This document shows, piece by piece, positions 11,745 through 23,130 of a stretch of DNA of 64,000 bases; position 1 is the first letter of the stretch, and every line of letters begins with the position of its first letter. The notes below the pieces were generated by a model. The model saw nothing but the letters and a program-made list of their open reading frames with translations, made no database searches and was not told the origin of the DNA. The DNA comes from Xestospongia bergquistia (lineage: Eukaryota; Porifera; Demospongiae; Haplosclerida; Petrosiidae), in contig OZ014413.1 in the NCBI GenBank assembly GCA_963965975.1, positions 11,142,601 to 11,206,600 of the forward strand, written 5' to 3'. Position numbers and translations under genes: made by a program.

Positions 11745-12692
11745 TTAAATCCAAAGATGTATCTTGTGATCATTTGATCCAGTTACTAGATAAACACCAT
11801 CAGGAGAAAAGGCCACTGTTTGTATCCAATTGTCATGAGCCTTAGCATGATACACTGGTGGAGAATGAGGATCTGTAATGTCCCATAAAGCATAAGTCTT
11901 ATCTCCAGAAACAGTTGCTAGGATACCACCATCAGGTGAAAATGCACATGACAAAACAGGAGACAAGTGATGACCTTCGAGAACAAAAGCAATTTCATTA
12001 GTTAAGACATTCCAAATTCGTACCCTCTCTCCATCGACAACTCCTGCAATCAATGTTCCATCATGATTATATTGGCAAGTCAATATGGGACTGTATTTGT
12101 CTTTTAACTTAGCAACTACCTTCCCTGAACTGCGATTCCACAAAATTATTCTTTTGTCATTGCCACAAGAAGCTAGTTGGATATTGTCAGGAGAGAAACA
12201 CACTTGAAAGACGATACCACTGTGACCTTCTAATACTCTTTTCCTTACTTTGTGTGATTGTATCTCCCAAATAGCAATGCACTCTCTTTCACTAGCTGTA
12301 GCAAACATCTTGTTATTGTCCAAAGCAAAGGCACAATGCATTAATGGACCATAAGTGCTTAAGTGAGTTGAGAACAACCTGTCTCCTTTCTTTACATTCC
12401 AGAGGTTTACTTTGCAGTCTCGACTGCAAGATAAGAGGATGGTGCTGTCTGGAGAAAAAGACACTGCATTTACTTCAGATTTGTGTCCCTTTATATGATG
12501 CAGTGGCTTCATGTTACGTAACTCCCATATAATTAGACATTTATCAGCTGAACATGAAGCTAAATACCGACCATCAGATGAGAAAGTGCAACATAAAACA
12601 TTGTCTTTATGGCCATCTAGTGTAGCAGCTAGAACTCCACGATGTGGCTCACCAGCTGTCTTCCTCACAGCCTTAGATCCTTTACCACCCAT
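11745..12692 (-). CDS. WD40-repeat protein with N-myristoylation-type N terminus, intronless
   Basis: Single-exon, 315 residues from the ATG at 12692; the frame is open a little further upstream but without an ATG. It is almost entirely WD40 propeller: seven repeats recognisable by GHxxxV...FSPDxxxLASCSxDxxIxLW, from GHKDNVLCCTFSSDGRYLAS to the last repeat that ends at the C-terminus (DHKIHLWI). The N-terminus MGGKGSKA fits the myristoylation rule (Gly2, Ser6, Lys7), so membrane anchoring is plausible. I cannot name an orthologue; resemblance to WDSUB1 repeats is generic. Divergent from the CSPP1-like gene with a shared 188-bp promoter region. Confidence 0.85.
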   Translation of the reverse strand: MGGKGSKAVRKTAGEPHRGVLAATLDGHKDNVLCCTFSSDGRYLASCSADKCLIIWELRNMKPLHHIKGHKSEVNAVSFSPDSTILLSCSRDCKVNLWNVKKGDRLFSTHLSTYGPLMHCAFALDNNKMFATASERECIAIWEIQSHKVRKRVLEGHSGIVFQVCFSPDNIQLASCGNDKRIILWNRSSGKVVAKLKDKYSPILTCQYNHDGTLIAGVVDGERVRIWNVLTNEIAFVLEGHHLSPVLSCAFSPDGGILATVSGDKTYALWDITDPHSPPVYHAKAHDNWIQTVAFSPDGVYLVTGSNDHKIHLWI

Positions 12693-12880
12693 TTCTGCAG
12701 ATTTGTACTTACTCAGCTCCACCCAAGAAGTCTGCAGCAAACAGCCGCACCCACTTTGAAATAATTAAAGCCGCACCCACTAAAACTGTTGCTGTGGAAA
12801 CCAATAAACCACGTGTGAGGCTGTGAGCATGTCAACTTCAACTAGCTGCAAACGCTGATGTAACACTGATATAGAACAAA
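12693..12880. promoter_or_regulatory. Divergent promoter region, WD40 gene / CSPP1-like gene
   Basis: 188 bp between opposed start codons. Contains two agccgcaccca(c/c) repeats and an accacgtg E-box-like site near 12810. No clear TATA box. Confidence 0.4.
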
Positions 12881-15800
12881 ATGGCTTTCTTAGGTGAGTT
12901 TTCTCCTAACTACCGATACAAAGGATTCCACAAAAATGGCTACATGACTCCAGTACAGACCAGTAGTAACCATAGCAACCCATTACAAGACAATCGTCGT
13001 GTTACTCAGTTTGTTGCTAAGGGAATTGATAAAATAGATCCTAGTTTACAAGGTCTACAATATGGGAGTGGTCAAGAACACAATAATGCAAGAAGAATAA
13101 ATGAACAAAAGTATGACATCATAATTATTGTATTGTGACTATTGTTTTATGGAAATAACCTTGACAATATCTATTATTATATGACTAATGTCTATTAGTT
13201 GTAGTATAATAAGTTGAATTGATAAAGTCCATTCAATAATATTATAATAACATAATTATTAATAATTTAATAATATTATAAAAAATATTATTAATATTAT
13301 TATTATATATTATTTACATTTATTATAATATTAATTATATTTTATATAATGTAGTAATAATATTATTTATTAAGTTTTGCAGACAAGCTAAAGAGACAGC
13401 GTCAGTTACAACATGCTGGTAAATGATATGATATGAGTGACAATGACATTATATTTGTATCTCATAGAGGATGATCTTAGAACATACCGAGAGAGAAAGA
13501 AGAAAGAAGATGAGGAGAAAATAATTGAACAAAAAAAGGTTATCATTTAAATTTAGAGATTGTATAATTTTTCAATTTAGGATTTGGAAATGTTAAAAGA
13601 TTATCATCCCTGGGGTGCAGGAGGAGGCGGAGCTCCAAGGGTAATTCTTCTGTTGTTACTAAAAATAGCATTACCATTTATGGTCTGTTGTTGTAGTATA
13701 CTAACTCTGGAGATATCCAAGCTCGTCGTCAAAGAATTAGTGATGCTTCAACTCTTAATGAAAAGGATGCAGTTTACAACCCTTTTGGGAAACCAGGGGG
13801 TGGGGCTCCTCGGAGGAGTGAATCAGGAACTGCCATTACTACTGTAATTGCAGATCCTAATACAAGATTTCAAAAGCAATTGAAGAGAGAAGTGGAACAC
13901 TCATTAGTAAGTTAATGTAAAGGGTTTTACTGTTTTATTAAAATATGTTTAGCGTTACAAGGATGATCACAAAGATGACAAGCCATATGCCACGCCTACT
14001 ACCACACCCATTAAATTAAAGAGAACTGAATCAGAAGTTGAGAGAAGAAAACTGGATAAAGAAGAAAAAACAAAATATGCTATCAGATTAGGTAATAATG
14101 ACATCATTCTATTTATAACAATGTTACTAAACATAGAATTATATTATTTTCTATTATTACTATAGACAAACAAATAAAAGAACAACAATTACATCAAACA
14201 AAACAAGTACACAAGTCTACTATATTTATAAGATATATATTACACTACATTTCTTTCTAAGGAAACCTCTAGTTCTCTTTCATTTTATCCTTGGGGTCGT
14301 GACCATCCTAGTCGAGATGGCAGTGGGAAGATCTTACGACGACCAAGAGTGTTAGAGAAGTCTAGTCCACTTGAAGATGAAAGTAAAAAGATTGAAGGTG
14401 GATGGTTACTGCGACTTGGTGAGAAAACCCAGTCTATGAAAATCCCCAAAACTAAGGATACAAAAAATGGTATGCTATTAATAGTAGTGTGTTACTAAAT
14501 ATACTCTGTGGTTATGATGTCATAGATTACGATCCTTGGGGTAAGCCAGGAGGTGGAGCTCCATTGACGAGTGATGATGGAAAAAAGATAGCAAATGTAT
14601 TTGGAAATTTTGGAGGAAGAAAAGATCTTATTATGATAAATGTAATTTACAATGATTAATCCATTTATTGATCTATTCATCCATTGTAGAGAACTACAGA
14701 TGATAATGGAGATAGTGACTCAGTAAGAATATACTAATAAATTATTTTAAGATACATTAATTTACTAACAGATGGAACTAGCAACATGGTTACGTCGTGG
14801 GTGTGTTGGTCAACCTAAGAAAGATACTGATAATGGTATCATTATAGGAGGACAAATGAAACAAACATCAGATGTCACTTCTCAGGTATGTGTGTATAGG
14901 AATGAGACTTGACAATAGAGCATGTGTGGATAGGAATGAGACTAGATGTGAGAGTATATATGTATATAGGAATGAGACTACACAACAGCATATGTACTTA
15001 TAGGAATGAAACTAGATAACAGAGTATGTAGTGTATGTATGTATAAGAATGTGTGTATGGGAATGAGGCTAGACAAGATATAAATGAGCTAGTTTCATTC
15101 TGATAAATAGATGTTTTATTATTAGTCTTATTATCTATTGTACAGCTGTTGTCTTGTTTATTATTTAACATGATATCTTTCTTCTAGCGTTTTGATATTA
15201 GAAGAGCTGCCCCTCAACAGACAGTACCATACCACTCACCTCGTGAGGTGCCATTAGAGGGCAAACCTGTACAGGAACCTCCTTATCATAGTCCGCCAAA
15301 AGAGGCATCTCCTCCTGATGAGAGCAAATCACATCCAATAGATCTACCATACCACATACCAATGAAACACCCTTTACAAGTGAACAAAGATGAGAGAATG
15401 AGAATTGTAGAGTTACATAAAAAGAACCATTTGTGGCAGTCATCAGATCTAGAGTCTTCCAGTAATTATCAGGTCAGTAATGCCGGTATATCACATGTAC
15501 ATTACCAGTATATCACATGTACATTACCAGTATATCACATGTACATTATCATTATATCACATGTACATTTATAACTCAATGTTAGTAAGTACTTGTTCCT
15601 ATTAAGTTTTAATATAAGACATTAAATTGATCATTAATTGTTGTTAAAGAACTATCACTATATATGACATAATAACATGTAAAATTATATAAGTCTGTAA
15701 TCATAAAACTTGTTAATACTTCATACAATTAATATAACATAATTACATTAATATTATGTAATATTAGGATAAATTAAAGACAGATTATAAAACTGATCTT

Positions 15801-16143
15801 ATCTCAACAATGAAACAAAGAAAACAAATTAACACTAACAATAAACAACAACAATTAGAACAAGAGAAACAGGTATAATACAATTATATACATGTACATA
15901 TAATATAATATAATATAATATAATAATATTATAATAATATACATGTAATATAATATAATGTATATATATACATATATTATTATGTAGCATATACAAGCTT
16001 TTAATGATATTTGGGGTCGACCAGGAGGTGGAGCTCCAAGGAGAAATAAGGTGACACTACAAGTAGAGACTGCCCCTCGTAATTATGGAGTATTATTATC
16101 TGAGACAACAAATACAAGTCAATATAAATATCGTAGATTATAA
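12881..16143 (+). CDS. CSPP1-like centrosome/cilium protein with repeated PWGxPGGGAP motifs
   Basis: About 14 small exons: 12881-13110, 13375-13418, 13468-13538, 13581-13640, then exons starting near 13696, 13953, 14166, 14261, 14525, 14690, 14773, 15188, 15769 and 15988, ending at 16143. The first junction uses the acceptor at 13374, which keeps frame (NFADKLKRQRQ). The protein is charged and coiled-coil-like (KLKRQRQLQHAEDDLRTY, RERKKKEDEEK) with a recurring short motif: DYHPWGAGGGGAPR, NPFGKPGGGAPRR, FYPWGRD, YDPWGKPGGGAPL, NDIWGRPGGGAPRR. This motif series is what I remember from CSPP1 (centrosome and spindle pole-associated protein), which acts at spindle poles and ciliary axonemes. Orthology is likely but from memory. 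The neighbouring CCDC103 is also ciliary, though not adjacent. Confidence 0.65.
14890..15080. repeat. Intronic tandem repeat, taggaatgagact unit
   Basis: Five degenerate copies (~40-50 bp apart) of a unit containing taggaatgagactagacaa inside a CSPP1-like intron. Confidence 0.65.
15481..15570. repeat. Intronic ~20-bp tandem repeat (tatcacatgtacattaccag)
   Basis: Four to five near-perfect copies directly after the donor at 15474; the last copies diverge. Confidence 0.8.
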
Positions 16144-16714
16144 AAATATCACTTAAAATACAATATAATTGATAAATAATAAATTGAGATAATAAAAAAG
16201 AACAGTCATTCATTACAAATGTAGTGAGTGATGTACTTTAGTATGATTATTTAAAATGGACCTTTTTAATATTATTGAGATCTTCATATTGTGAATATCT
16301 CTCTCATGTCGTTGTCTGAGAGAAAGATAAGTTGTGACATTTAACATTGATTATATAACTGTTAGTTAGTTTACTCACACAGTGTAATCTACTAATACAC
16401 ATTTCTATTACATTTTAAAAAAGGTATGTTTTGTTATTCCAAACAAGCTTACTGACTCAATGGTGGAACTTATTATCCAGGATCCATTGAAAACTATAAT
16501 ATTGACAATGTTGTGATGATAGCACAAGGAGAAGATCTTAGTCAGTGAGACATCACGGATGTTGTCACCAAATATCTATTATAGTTAGTGTTATGTTGAA
16601 CTGAAATTAAAGGAACTTCCAATATGTCCTTTAATTTTGACTTTTAGCAACAACATTAACTTTACTTTGGATTGGCTGACATTCTCGTAGTTTAAATAAT
16701 AAAGTTAAAGATTT
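16144..16714. other. Intergenic, 3' of CSPP1-like gene
   Basis: No coding or RNA signal. Ends at the A-run which, on the minus strand, is the terminator of the RNA gene at 16722-17074. Confidence 0.5.
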
Positions 16715-16721
16715 AAAAAAA

Positions 16722-17074
16722 AAAACATGTTGTGTTGCCCAAACGATTCCTACTCGCTCACCCACTCAGGCTTCCACTTAGGCTCCAGGATTCCCTGCTA
16801 TTGCTAGCTGGGACCGCCACCTGGCTTGGTAACCCTCGTCTTCGCGAGGTAATCCTGGCTGGAGCATCGCCCTAACTTAAAACCAGCCGTACGGGATTCC
16901 AGCTCTTAGGGAATGTCGCATTCAGGAACCGGGAACCACAAATACACCAGCCTCTTCTCGTTTAAAGGGAGACTACCAGCCCTATCCTAGTCGGCCTTTC
17001 GGATACTCCGTAGAGTATGCTGGTAACCATCTCAGAGGTCTGATGCATTGCAGAACGCTGGCCCACAACACAAC
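16722..17074 (-). ncRNA. Unidentified ~350-nt structured RNA gene, copy 1
   Basis: Minus-strand unit bounded by an snRNA-type promoter (TATA at 17097-17107) and an 11-T run (16715-16725) that would terminate RNA polymerase III. The predicted ends pair: gttgtgttg at the 5' end with caacacaac just before the T-run. Internal hairpins include ATACTC-TACG-GAGTAT (UNCG loop), CC-GAAA-GG, CCTCG-CGAAGA-CGAGG, GGCTGG...CCAGCC and CCAGGATT...AATCCTGG. GC content is clearly above the surroundings. By eye it differs by one base over ~400 bp from the inverted copy at 60.7-61.1 kb. No ORF. It does not match my memory of 7SK, 7SL/SRP, RNase P/MRP, U-snRNA, Y or vault RNA. Confidence 0.65.
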
Positions 17075-17096
17075 CTATCCAAGGTGGTTTTCATTT

Positions 17097-17170
17097 CCTT
17101 TTATATGTACTGCAAATTTTGTCTTTATGCTCTTGTGGGGCGCGCTGTTTGTCGCCTATGAATATCATTA
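17097..17170 (-). promoter_or_regulatory. snRNA-type promoter (TATA and PSE-like block) of RNA copy 1
   Basis: catataaaagg (minus strand) lies ~25-30 bp upstream of the predicted RNA start. A second block shared with copy 2, cgccccacaagag (minus strand, ~17130-17143), lies where a proximal sequence element would be expected (-55 to -70). Sequence between the blocks differs between the copies. Confidence 0.5.
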
Positions 17171-18369
17171 ACGCTAGTTTGTGATTACCAGCGTCAGTGA
17201 GCTAACGACATCTATGAACATGATTACTATAGTATCGATGAGACTGCTAATAAAATTAATACTACTAAAATACTGTAACTTTCAAGAGCCAAGAATAAAA
17301 CTAGCCCTACTTAAGCAAACCTAAGACTGTCTATATAACAGTTAATACAAAAGTGGACATTCATAATTTTATGTCTCAATTTTATAAGAAGTGATGGCAT
17401 AACTTTAAGCTTTAAAAAGTGCAATAAAAAATATAGTACATCAAGAGAAGCCAGGTAAATAATAAGTTATATTGACAAAGTTAAAAATACCAGCTAAACA
17501 GGATTTGGATATAATAAATCTATATTATCAGTCACAACGAAGGACAGGGGTCAACTCCCTTCTGGATTATAGGTGCATACCCTTCACAAATGTAGTCTAG
17601 AATATTGTCTGAATTATCTAACTCATCAAAAATCAAGTCCTGAAGGTGAATTTCTTGTTACCCTGTTTAACATAATATTGAGTATCACTCTTAATATCAT
17701 CACTAACATTAATTAATAATAAAAACTTCAATATTGTTATTTCTAATATTTACAAATACAATTATAACAAACAAACTAGACTAAATTGTACATTAATAGT
17801 CCTCTAGTTAGTAGCTATATAAAATTAAATATTATCACTACGTCTAATACCACTAATTACTACTGATAATAAAAAAATCCATTAATTAAAGCCAATTAAT
17901 TTATCAAATCACCTAAAACTTATTTCCTACACACACAGTTCACTTAACAAATTAATATTATATTTAATAACATGTTCTATTTAATAATACACTCACTTTT
18001 AACAATTCCATTAAAATACTGATCCATTCAACATCAGAAGATTTTTTGATAACATTACAACTATTAACTTACTACTAAACAAACTTAGTTTCTATTAACT
18101 CTCCTGTCTATTAAACCTTATATCTCATATAGGCAGGTTTTTAAATTATTGATTTTTAATAATTGAGTGAATGATGTAATATATTGTAAGCCACAAGACA
18201 TAGTCATGGCGGGATTCTACTGACCAATCGGATTACTTTATTTATGATAATAACACGTCCATTGTACTTATCAAAGTAACACTTATTTTATATTGTTTCT
18301 ATAATACAATGCAGTGACTGGTAAAACCAGTTTCTCTGACAAGTTGCTCTAGTTTATATCTTACTGCGC
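17171..18369. other. Intergenic, no feature recognised
   Basis: AT-rich, stops in all frames; no exon, RNA or repeat that I can support. Confidence 0.5.
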
Positions 18370-18384
18370 ATGCTCAAAATAAAA

Positions 18385-18440
18385 CCCGGGAAAAACGTGG
18401 TATAAAAACAGTACAAATCTGCTCTGTTCTTCTGTTTGAC
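18385..18440 (+). promoter_or_regulatory. TATA promoter candidate
   Basis: cgtggtataaaaacagtac preceded by a GC-richer stretch (actgcgcatgctc, cccggg), unlike the AT-rich surroundings. Transcription would start near 18430. Just downstream are two copies of ttgatccctggagaagag (18463 and 18531). Confidence 0.45.
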
Positions 18441-19964
18441 TGAATGCAGAGCTGGTGAATATTGATCCCTGGAGAAGAGGTACTCTCTGTTGCTAATTTT
18501 CTGAAGGAACTACCGCGTTTTGTCCCAGCATTGATCCCTGGAGAAGAGCTATATGCAATTGATCATGACTAGTACTCTGAGTGTTGTCAAATGCAGCTTC
18601 TCAATTCAGAGAGGGAAATATTGCAGTTTCGTTATTTAGCTGTGTTTGTATATTGAACATCTCTACAGAGATGATGGACAAGTAAGCCTATTTGTTTATT
18701 TATTGATATTGAGTAGAACTGAGCATTCTTGCTCCATTAAAATAAAGTAGGCATTTACTAACAAAAGACACATTTAGTTTTTATTAGTCTTTACTTCACA
18801 ACTAAGTTTGTCATTAGTTCTTCACTCTATATGATCTCTTCCTCTTCATTAGGACATTGTCTCTATCGATGTTACTTGGTCTTGCTAACAATCTTTGCCC
18901 AATAATGTCATGAGGATCATTAATAGTCAGTCATTATCAAACACTCATATTATTCACTGTATACATATGGAGCTCAAACTAATACTGTTATTTGCCAAAA
19001 GACTGATGACTACTTCAGACCATGCTCTCTACATTATATTCTGACAGAAGATAAAAGTGAGTACCAGTACTTATAGTCTATGTTGTCAACTAGTATAGAG
19101 CTGTCTTCATTCTCCCCTTAATATTAGAGTGCTTATTAGTATAAAGTTATATTAATGATATATCTTATGTATAACTGTAGTATTTCAATTAGTACATTAA
19201 TTGTGAATGTGAAGCATCCCAAAAAGGAAATGCATGTTGTTAGAAATAGCTGAAATAAACATATATATTTGTGAGGATTAAAATTGTTTTTGTTTTAAAA
19301 TCATTTTTCTATGTATATATCATTGTAATAACTGGTTTTAGCCCCTAATGGCTGTTTTTCTATCTTCCAGTGTTTATCTTTTATTTTTCTATCTGTAGGA
19401 CAATTAAAACCCTGGATTTATTGTGTCACTTATCTCTGTTAATGTGGGCTATCATGTTGCGTACCACTCTGGAGTAGTTGTGATTCTATTGAGGAATGTT
19501 GTATTGTTGGTAACCTGTAAGTCTGTTCATGTATGTAGTGTACACTGTCTCATGTATTGGATAGTTGCATGATGGACAACATACATATGATGGACTAAAG
19601 TGAAGACTTGCATGTTAACGGCTCATGACAATATAGACTTCCATCTCCCTATGTTCTGTTACAAGTCCATTTGTTGATACACCGCTGTATCTAAGGGATT
19701 TGTTTGTGTTTAGTTGGGTTATCACTGTGTGTTCGCTTCAGTAGAGAATCATTTCTGGCCCACAGTTTGGCTTTGACCCTGACGATATCTGGGCCATCTA
19801 GTTTTTGTAGACTGGGCCACCACTTAGATTTTATAGACCGGGTCATCTAGTTTTTAATAGGAGTGCATGATCGACAAGGTATCATGTGCTCCTAGTTTTC
19901 TGAGGTCTAGATAATTGATACATTTTGAGCATGTAGACTAGTTTTTTTGTGGCCCATCTACTTT

Positions 19965-20040
19965 TTACCCAGCTTTTTCTGGGCTATCTAAGTTTACCCA
20001 GCTTTTACTGGGTCTAGTTTTTCCCCAGCTTTTACTGGGT
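19965..20040. repeat. Three consecutive CCCAG-loop-CTGGG hairpins
   Basis: acccagctttttctgggc (~19967), acccagcttttactgggt (~19995) and ccccagcttttactgggt (~20023): identical stems, six-base T-rich loops, spaced ~28 bp. Related gggcc...ggtc fragments lie at 19780-19850. Confidence 0.75.
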
Positions 20041-20504
20041 GTATTATGTTCACATTCACCTCTGTATTATTTTATTTTATTTGTTGTTGTTGTTGTGGCT
20101 TGTCTTGTCTTGCTTGTCTTTCTTCAAAACTGTGAGTTACCTTGTCTTTTTGTTTAGTAACTGTACGTTATGTGACATTAACTGTACTACTACATACTAT
20201 AACAGAACTAGGCACTAATACAGTTCATTATAAGGAGATGGAAGTCCTAATATATAATGTATTGTAGAAACTAGTGATACCTCTGTGTACCTGTAGTACA
20301 TGAGGACTAGTTTCTATTACTCTATTGTATTTATTGCTGTTGCTGCATTGCAATGTGAGCATTAGCTTCAAGAGTTTCTTCAATGAAAGCTTTTCCGATA
20401 TTGCTTCTGACTTAATTGCTATTATCAAATGTCAATTCATCATCTTCAGATTAGTATTGAGTTATCATTAGTTTTGTAATATTTCATTGACTATTGAGGA
20501 CTTA

Positions 20505-20930
20505 CAGAGAGCTTTAAAGACAGCTTAATGCAAAGATAGCACAAGGCATTCATTATTTTATTGAACATGGACATTTAGAGACAGCTTATCATAATAACTA
20601 AAGAGAATATTATTAAGGTCAGGTCTCGGGCATTTAAAGATAGCTTATCATTATTAAGCTAAAGATAGCTTAGCATTATTGGACTAAAAGACAGCTTTGC
20701 ATTTATGAGTTTGGATATTCAAGACAGTTACATGTTGGCATATATAGCGTGTGCTATTAAAACTTCACGTATTTTACGTTTGGCATTCATTTTGAAGCAA
20801 TTTTGTTGATTTAATTGAGCATTTAAAGACAGTGTGTGTATGTTTCATTTTCTTCTCAAATATAGCTTATTTTTGAAGATTGCCTCACATTATACTGACA
20901 TTGAGGATTTAAAGACAGCTTAATTTTCTA
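20505..20930. repeat. Dispersed short repeats, TTTAAAGACAGCTTA
   Basis: At least seven copies of (cat)ttaaagacagcttat, e.g. near 20512, 20573, 20632, 20661, 20685, 20820 and 20909, spaced irregularly. Confidence 0.7.
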
Positions 20931-21239
20931 GTTTATTTCAATTTTTTGAACTTTTCATGAATATAAATTTTGTATTGCTTTGCATATTTTCTAATTTAAT
21001 GAGCTCTTCATGAGTCACTATCTTCGGGCCTTATTTATTTTTAGATTATTTTCTATATCTTCCATTCATTCTTGTGAAAACAGGTTTGTTAATGAAGTAA
21101 GTTATTGTAATCTAAATTGTCATTACTGTCCAGCTATTAATATGTTCATATTTTCTAATATTGTATCAAGAAGTTCTTTAAATTATTTTACTATGTTGAG
21201 AATTCTATACTATCAATCAAAAACTACCATATGCATTGA

Positions 21240-22640
21240 TCAAGGAACTTCCAGTGAGTTTTAAACACACTTTACTATGTTGCTTTGAATAGAAAAGAGA
21301 ATTCTACCATCATTCAAAAACTATACCATTGATCAAGGAACTTCCAGTGAGTTTTAAACACACTTTACTATGTTGCTTTGAATAGAAAAGAGAATTCTAC
21401 CATCATTCAAGAACTATACCATTGATCAAGGAACTTCCAGTGAGTTTTAAACACACTTTACTATGTTGCTTTGAATAGAAAAGAGAATTCTACCATCATT
21501 CAAGAACTACCATTGATCAAGAAACTTCCAGTGAGTTTTAAACACACTTTACTATGTTGCTTTGAATAGAAAAGAGAATTCTACCATCATTCAAGAACTA
21601 TACCATTGATCAAGGAACTTCCAGTGAGTTTTAAACACACTTTACTATGTTGCTTTGAATAGAAAAGAGAATTCTACCATCATTCAAGAACTACCATTGA
21701 TCAAGGAACTTCCAGTGAGTTTTAAACACACTTTACTATGTTGCTTTGAATAGAAAAGAGAATTCTACCATCATTCAAGAACTATACCATTGATCAAGGA
21801 ACTTCCAGTGAGTTTTAAACACACTTTACTATGTTGCTTTGAATAGAAAAGAGAATTCTACCATCATTCAAGAACTATACCATTGATCAAGGAACTTCCA
21901 GTGAGTTTTAAACACACTTTACTATGTTGCTTTGAATAGAAAAGAGAATTCTACCATCATTCAAGAACTATACCATTGATCAAGGAACTTCCAGTGAGTT
22001 TTAAACACACTTTACTATGTTGCTTTGAATAGAAAAGAGAATTCTACCATCATTCAAGAACTACCATTGATCAAGGAACTTCCAGTGAGTTTTAAACACA
22101 CTTTACTATGTTGCTTTGAATAGAAAAGAGAATTCTACCATCATTCAAGAACTACCATTGATCAAGGAACTTCCAGTGAGTTTTAAACACACTTTACTAT
22201 GTTGCTTTGAATAGAAAAGAGAATTCTACCATCATTCAAAAACTATACCATTGATCAAGAAACTTCCAGTGAGTTTTAAACACACTTTACTATGTTGCTT
22301 TGAATAGAAAAGAGAATTCTACCATCATTCAAGAACTATACCATTGATCAAGGAACTTCCAGTGAGTTTTAAACACACTTTACTATGTTGCTTTGAATAG
22401 AAAAGAGAATTCTACCATCATTCAAGAACTACCATTGATCAAGGAACTTCCAGTGAGTTTTAAACACACTTTACTATGTTGCTTTGAATAGAAAAGAGAA
22501 TTCTACCATCATTCAAGAACTATACCATTGATCAAGGAACTTCCAGTGAGTTTTAAACACACTTTACTATGTTGCTTTGAATAGAAAAGAGAATTCTACC
22601 ATCAATCAAGAACTACCATTGATCAAGGAACTTCCAGTGA
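21240..22640. repeat. 93-bp tandem satellite, about 15 copies
   Basis: Units of 93 bp (some 91 bp, lacking 2 bp in actataccatt) run head to tail from ~21240 to ~22640. Conserved core: gttttaaacacactttac, tatgttgctttgaatag, aagagaattctacc, ttgatcaaggaacttcca. Identity between units is very high; the outermost units are diverged. Alternating 91/93 lengths break any reading frame, so it is not coding. Confidence 0.95.
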
Positions 22641-22875
22641 GTTTTTTAACATATTTAATTGTGTTGCTTTGGATAGAAAAGAATTTACCATTAATTAATT
22701 AGTGAGTTTTTTCTGGTCATATTGGATGAAGAACACTACAATTGATCAAGACTCAATCCAGTATATACAGATAAGTTTTTTTACAATATCTTCTACAGGA
22801 CATCACAGATTGATCAACTCCAAAACATTTTGAAGTACATTATATTTAATTGATATATCTCTTCTCCTTCCAAAC

Positions 22876-23130
22876 AGTGTGGGCAACAATGTAGTACTAC
22901 CTCCACATAGTGTTGCCTGGGGTCTCAATTGTCCTTTAATGAGGAGTTTGAGATACTAAATGTACTACAACATAGAGTTATTGTGTGCTATTGAACATAT
23001 TTATTTATTTCTTGTAGGAAGACTGTCTATCGAGGATTGTGTGTGTGCAGTGTGTGCAACATTATATACTACCTCCACGTAGTGTTTCCTGGGGTCTCAA
23101 CAGTTCTTGTAGGAGGAGTTTGAGATACTA
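22876..23130. repeat. Duplicated hairpin module (two copies)
   Basis: Two ~85-bp copies (22876-22965, 23040-23130) share actacctccac(a/g)tagtgtt, cctggggtctcaa and gaggagtttgagatacta. gtctcaa can pair with ttgagat in both, and an inner TCCT/AGGA stem is possible in both although the loop sequences differ. Confidence 0.6.

Noticed and set aside
12344-12759. Two plus-strand frames opposite the WD40 gene
   Set aside because: Mirror frames of a real coding exon; no start, splice or domain evidence.
16850-16885. Telomerase RNA template candidate (cgccctaacttaa on the plus strand)
   Set aside because: It contains ccctaac once only and lies on the strand opposite to the TATA/terminator evidence; too weak to name.
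16722-17074. RNA element as an SRP (7SL)-like RNA because of gtcccagcta and ggtggcg strings
   Set aside because: The strings are in the wrong order and place, the conserved SRP54-binding helix is missing, and the 5'/3' closing stem does not fit SRP RNA.
21010-21264. Open frame of 84 codons before the satellite
   Set aside because: Composition is random AT-rich, no splice or domain support, and it runs into the non-coding tandem repeat.
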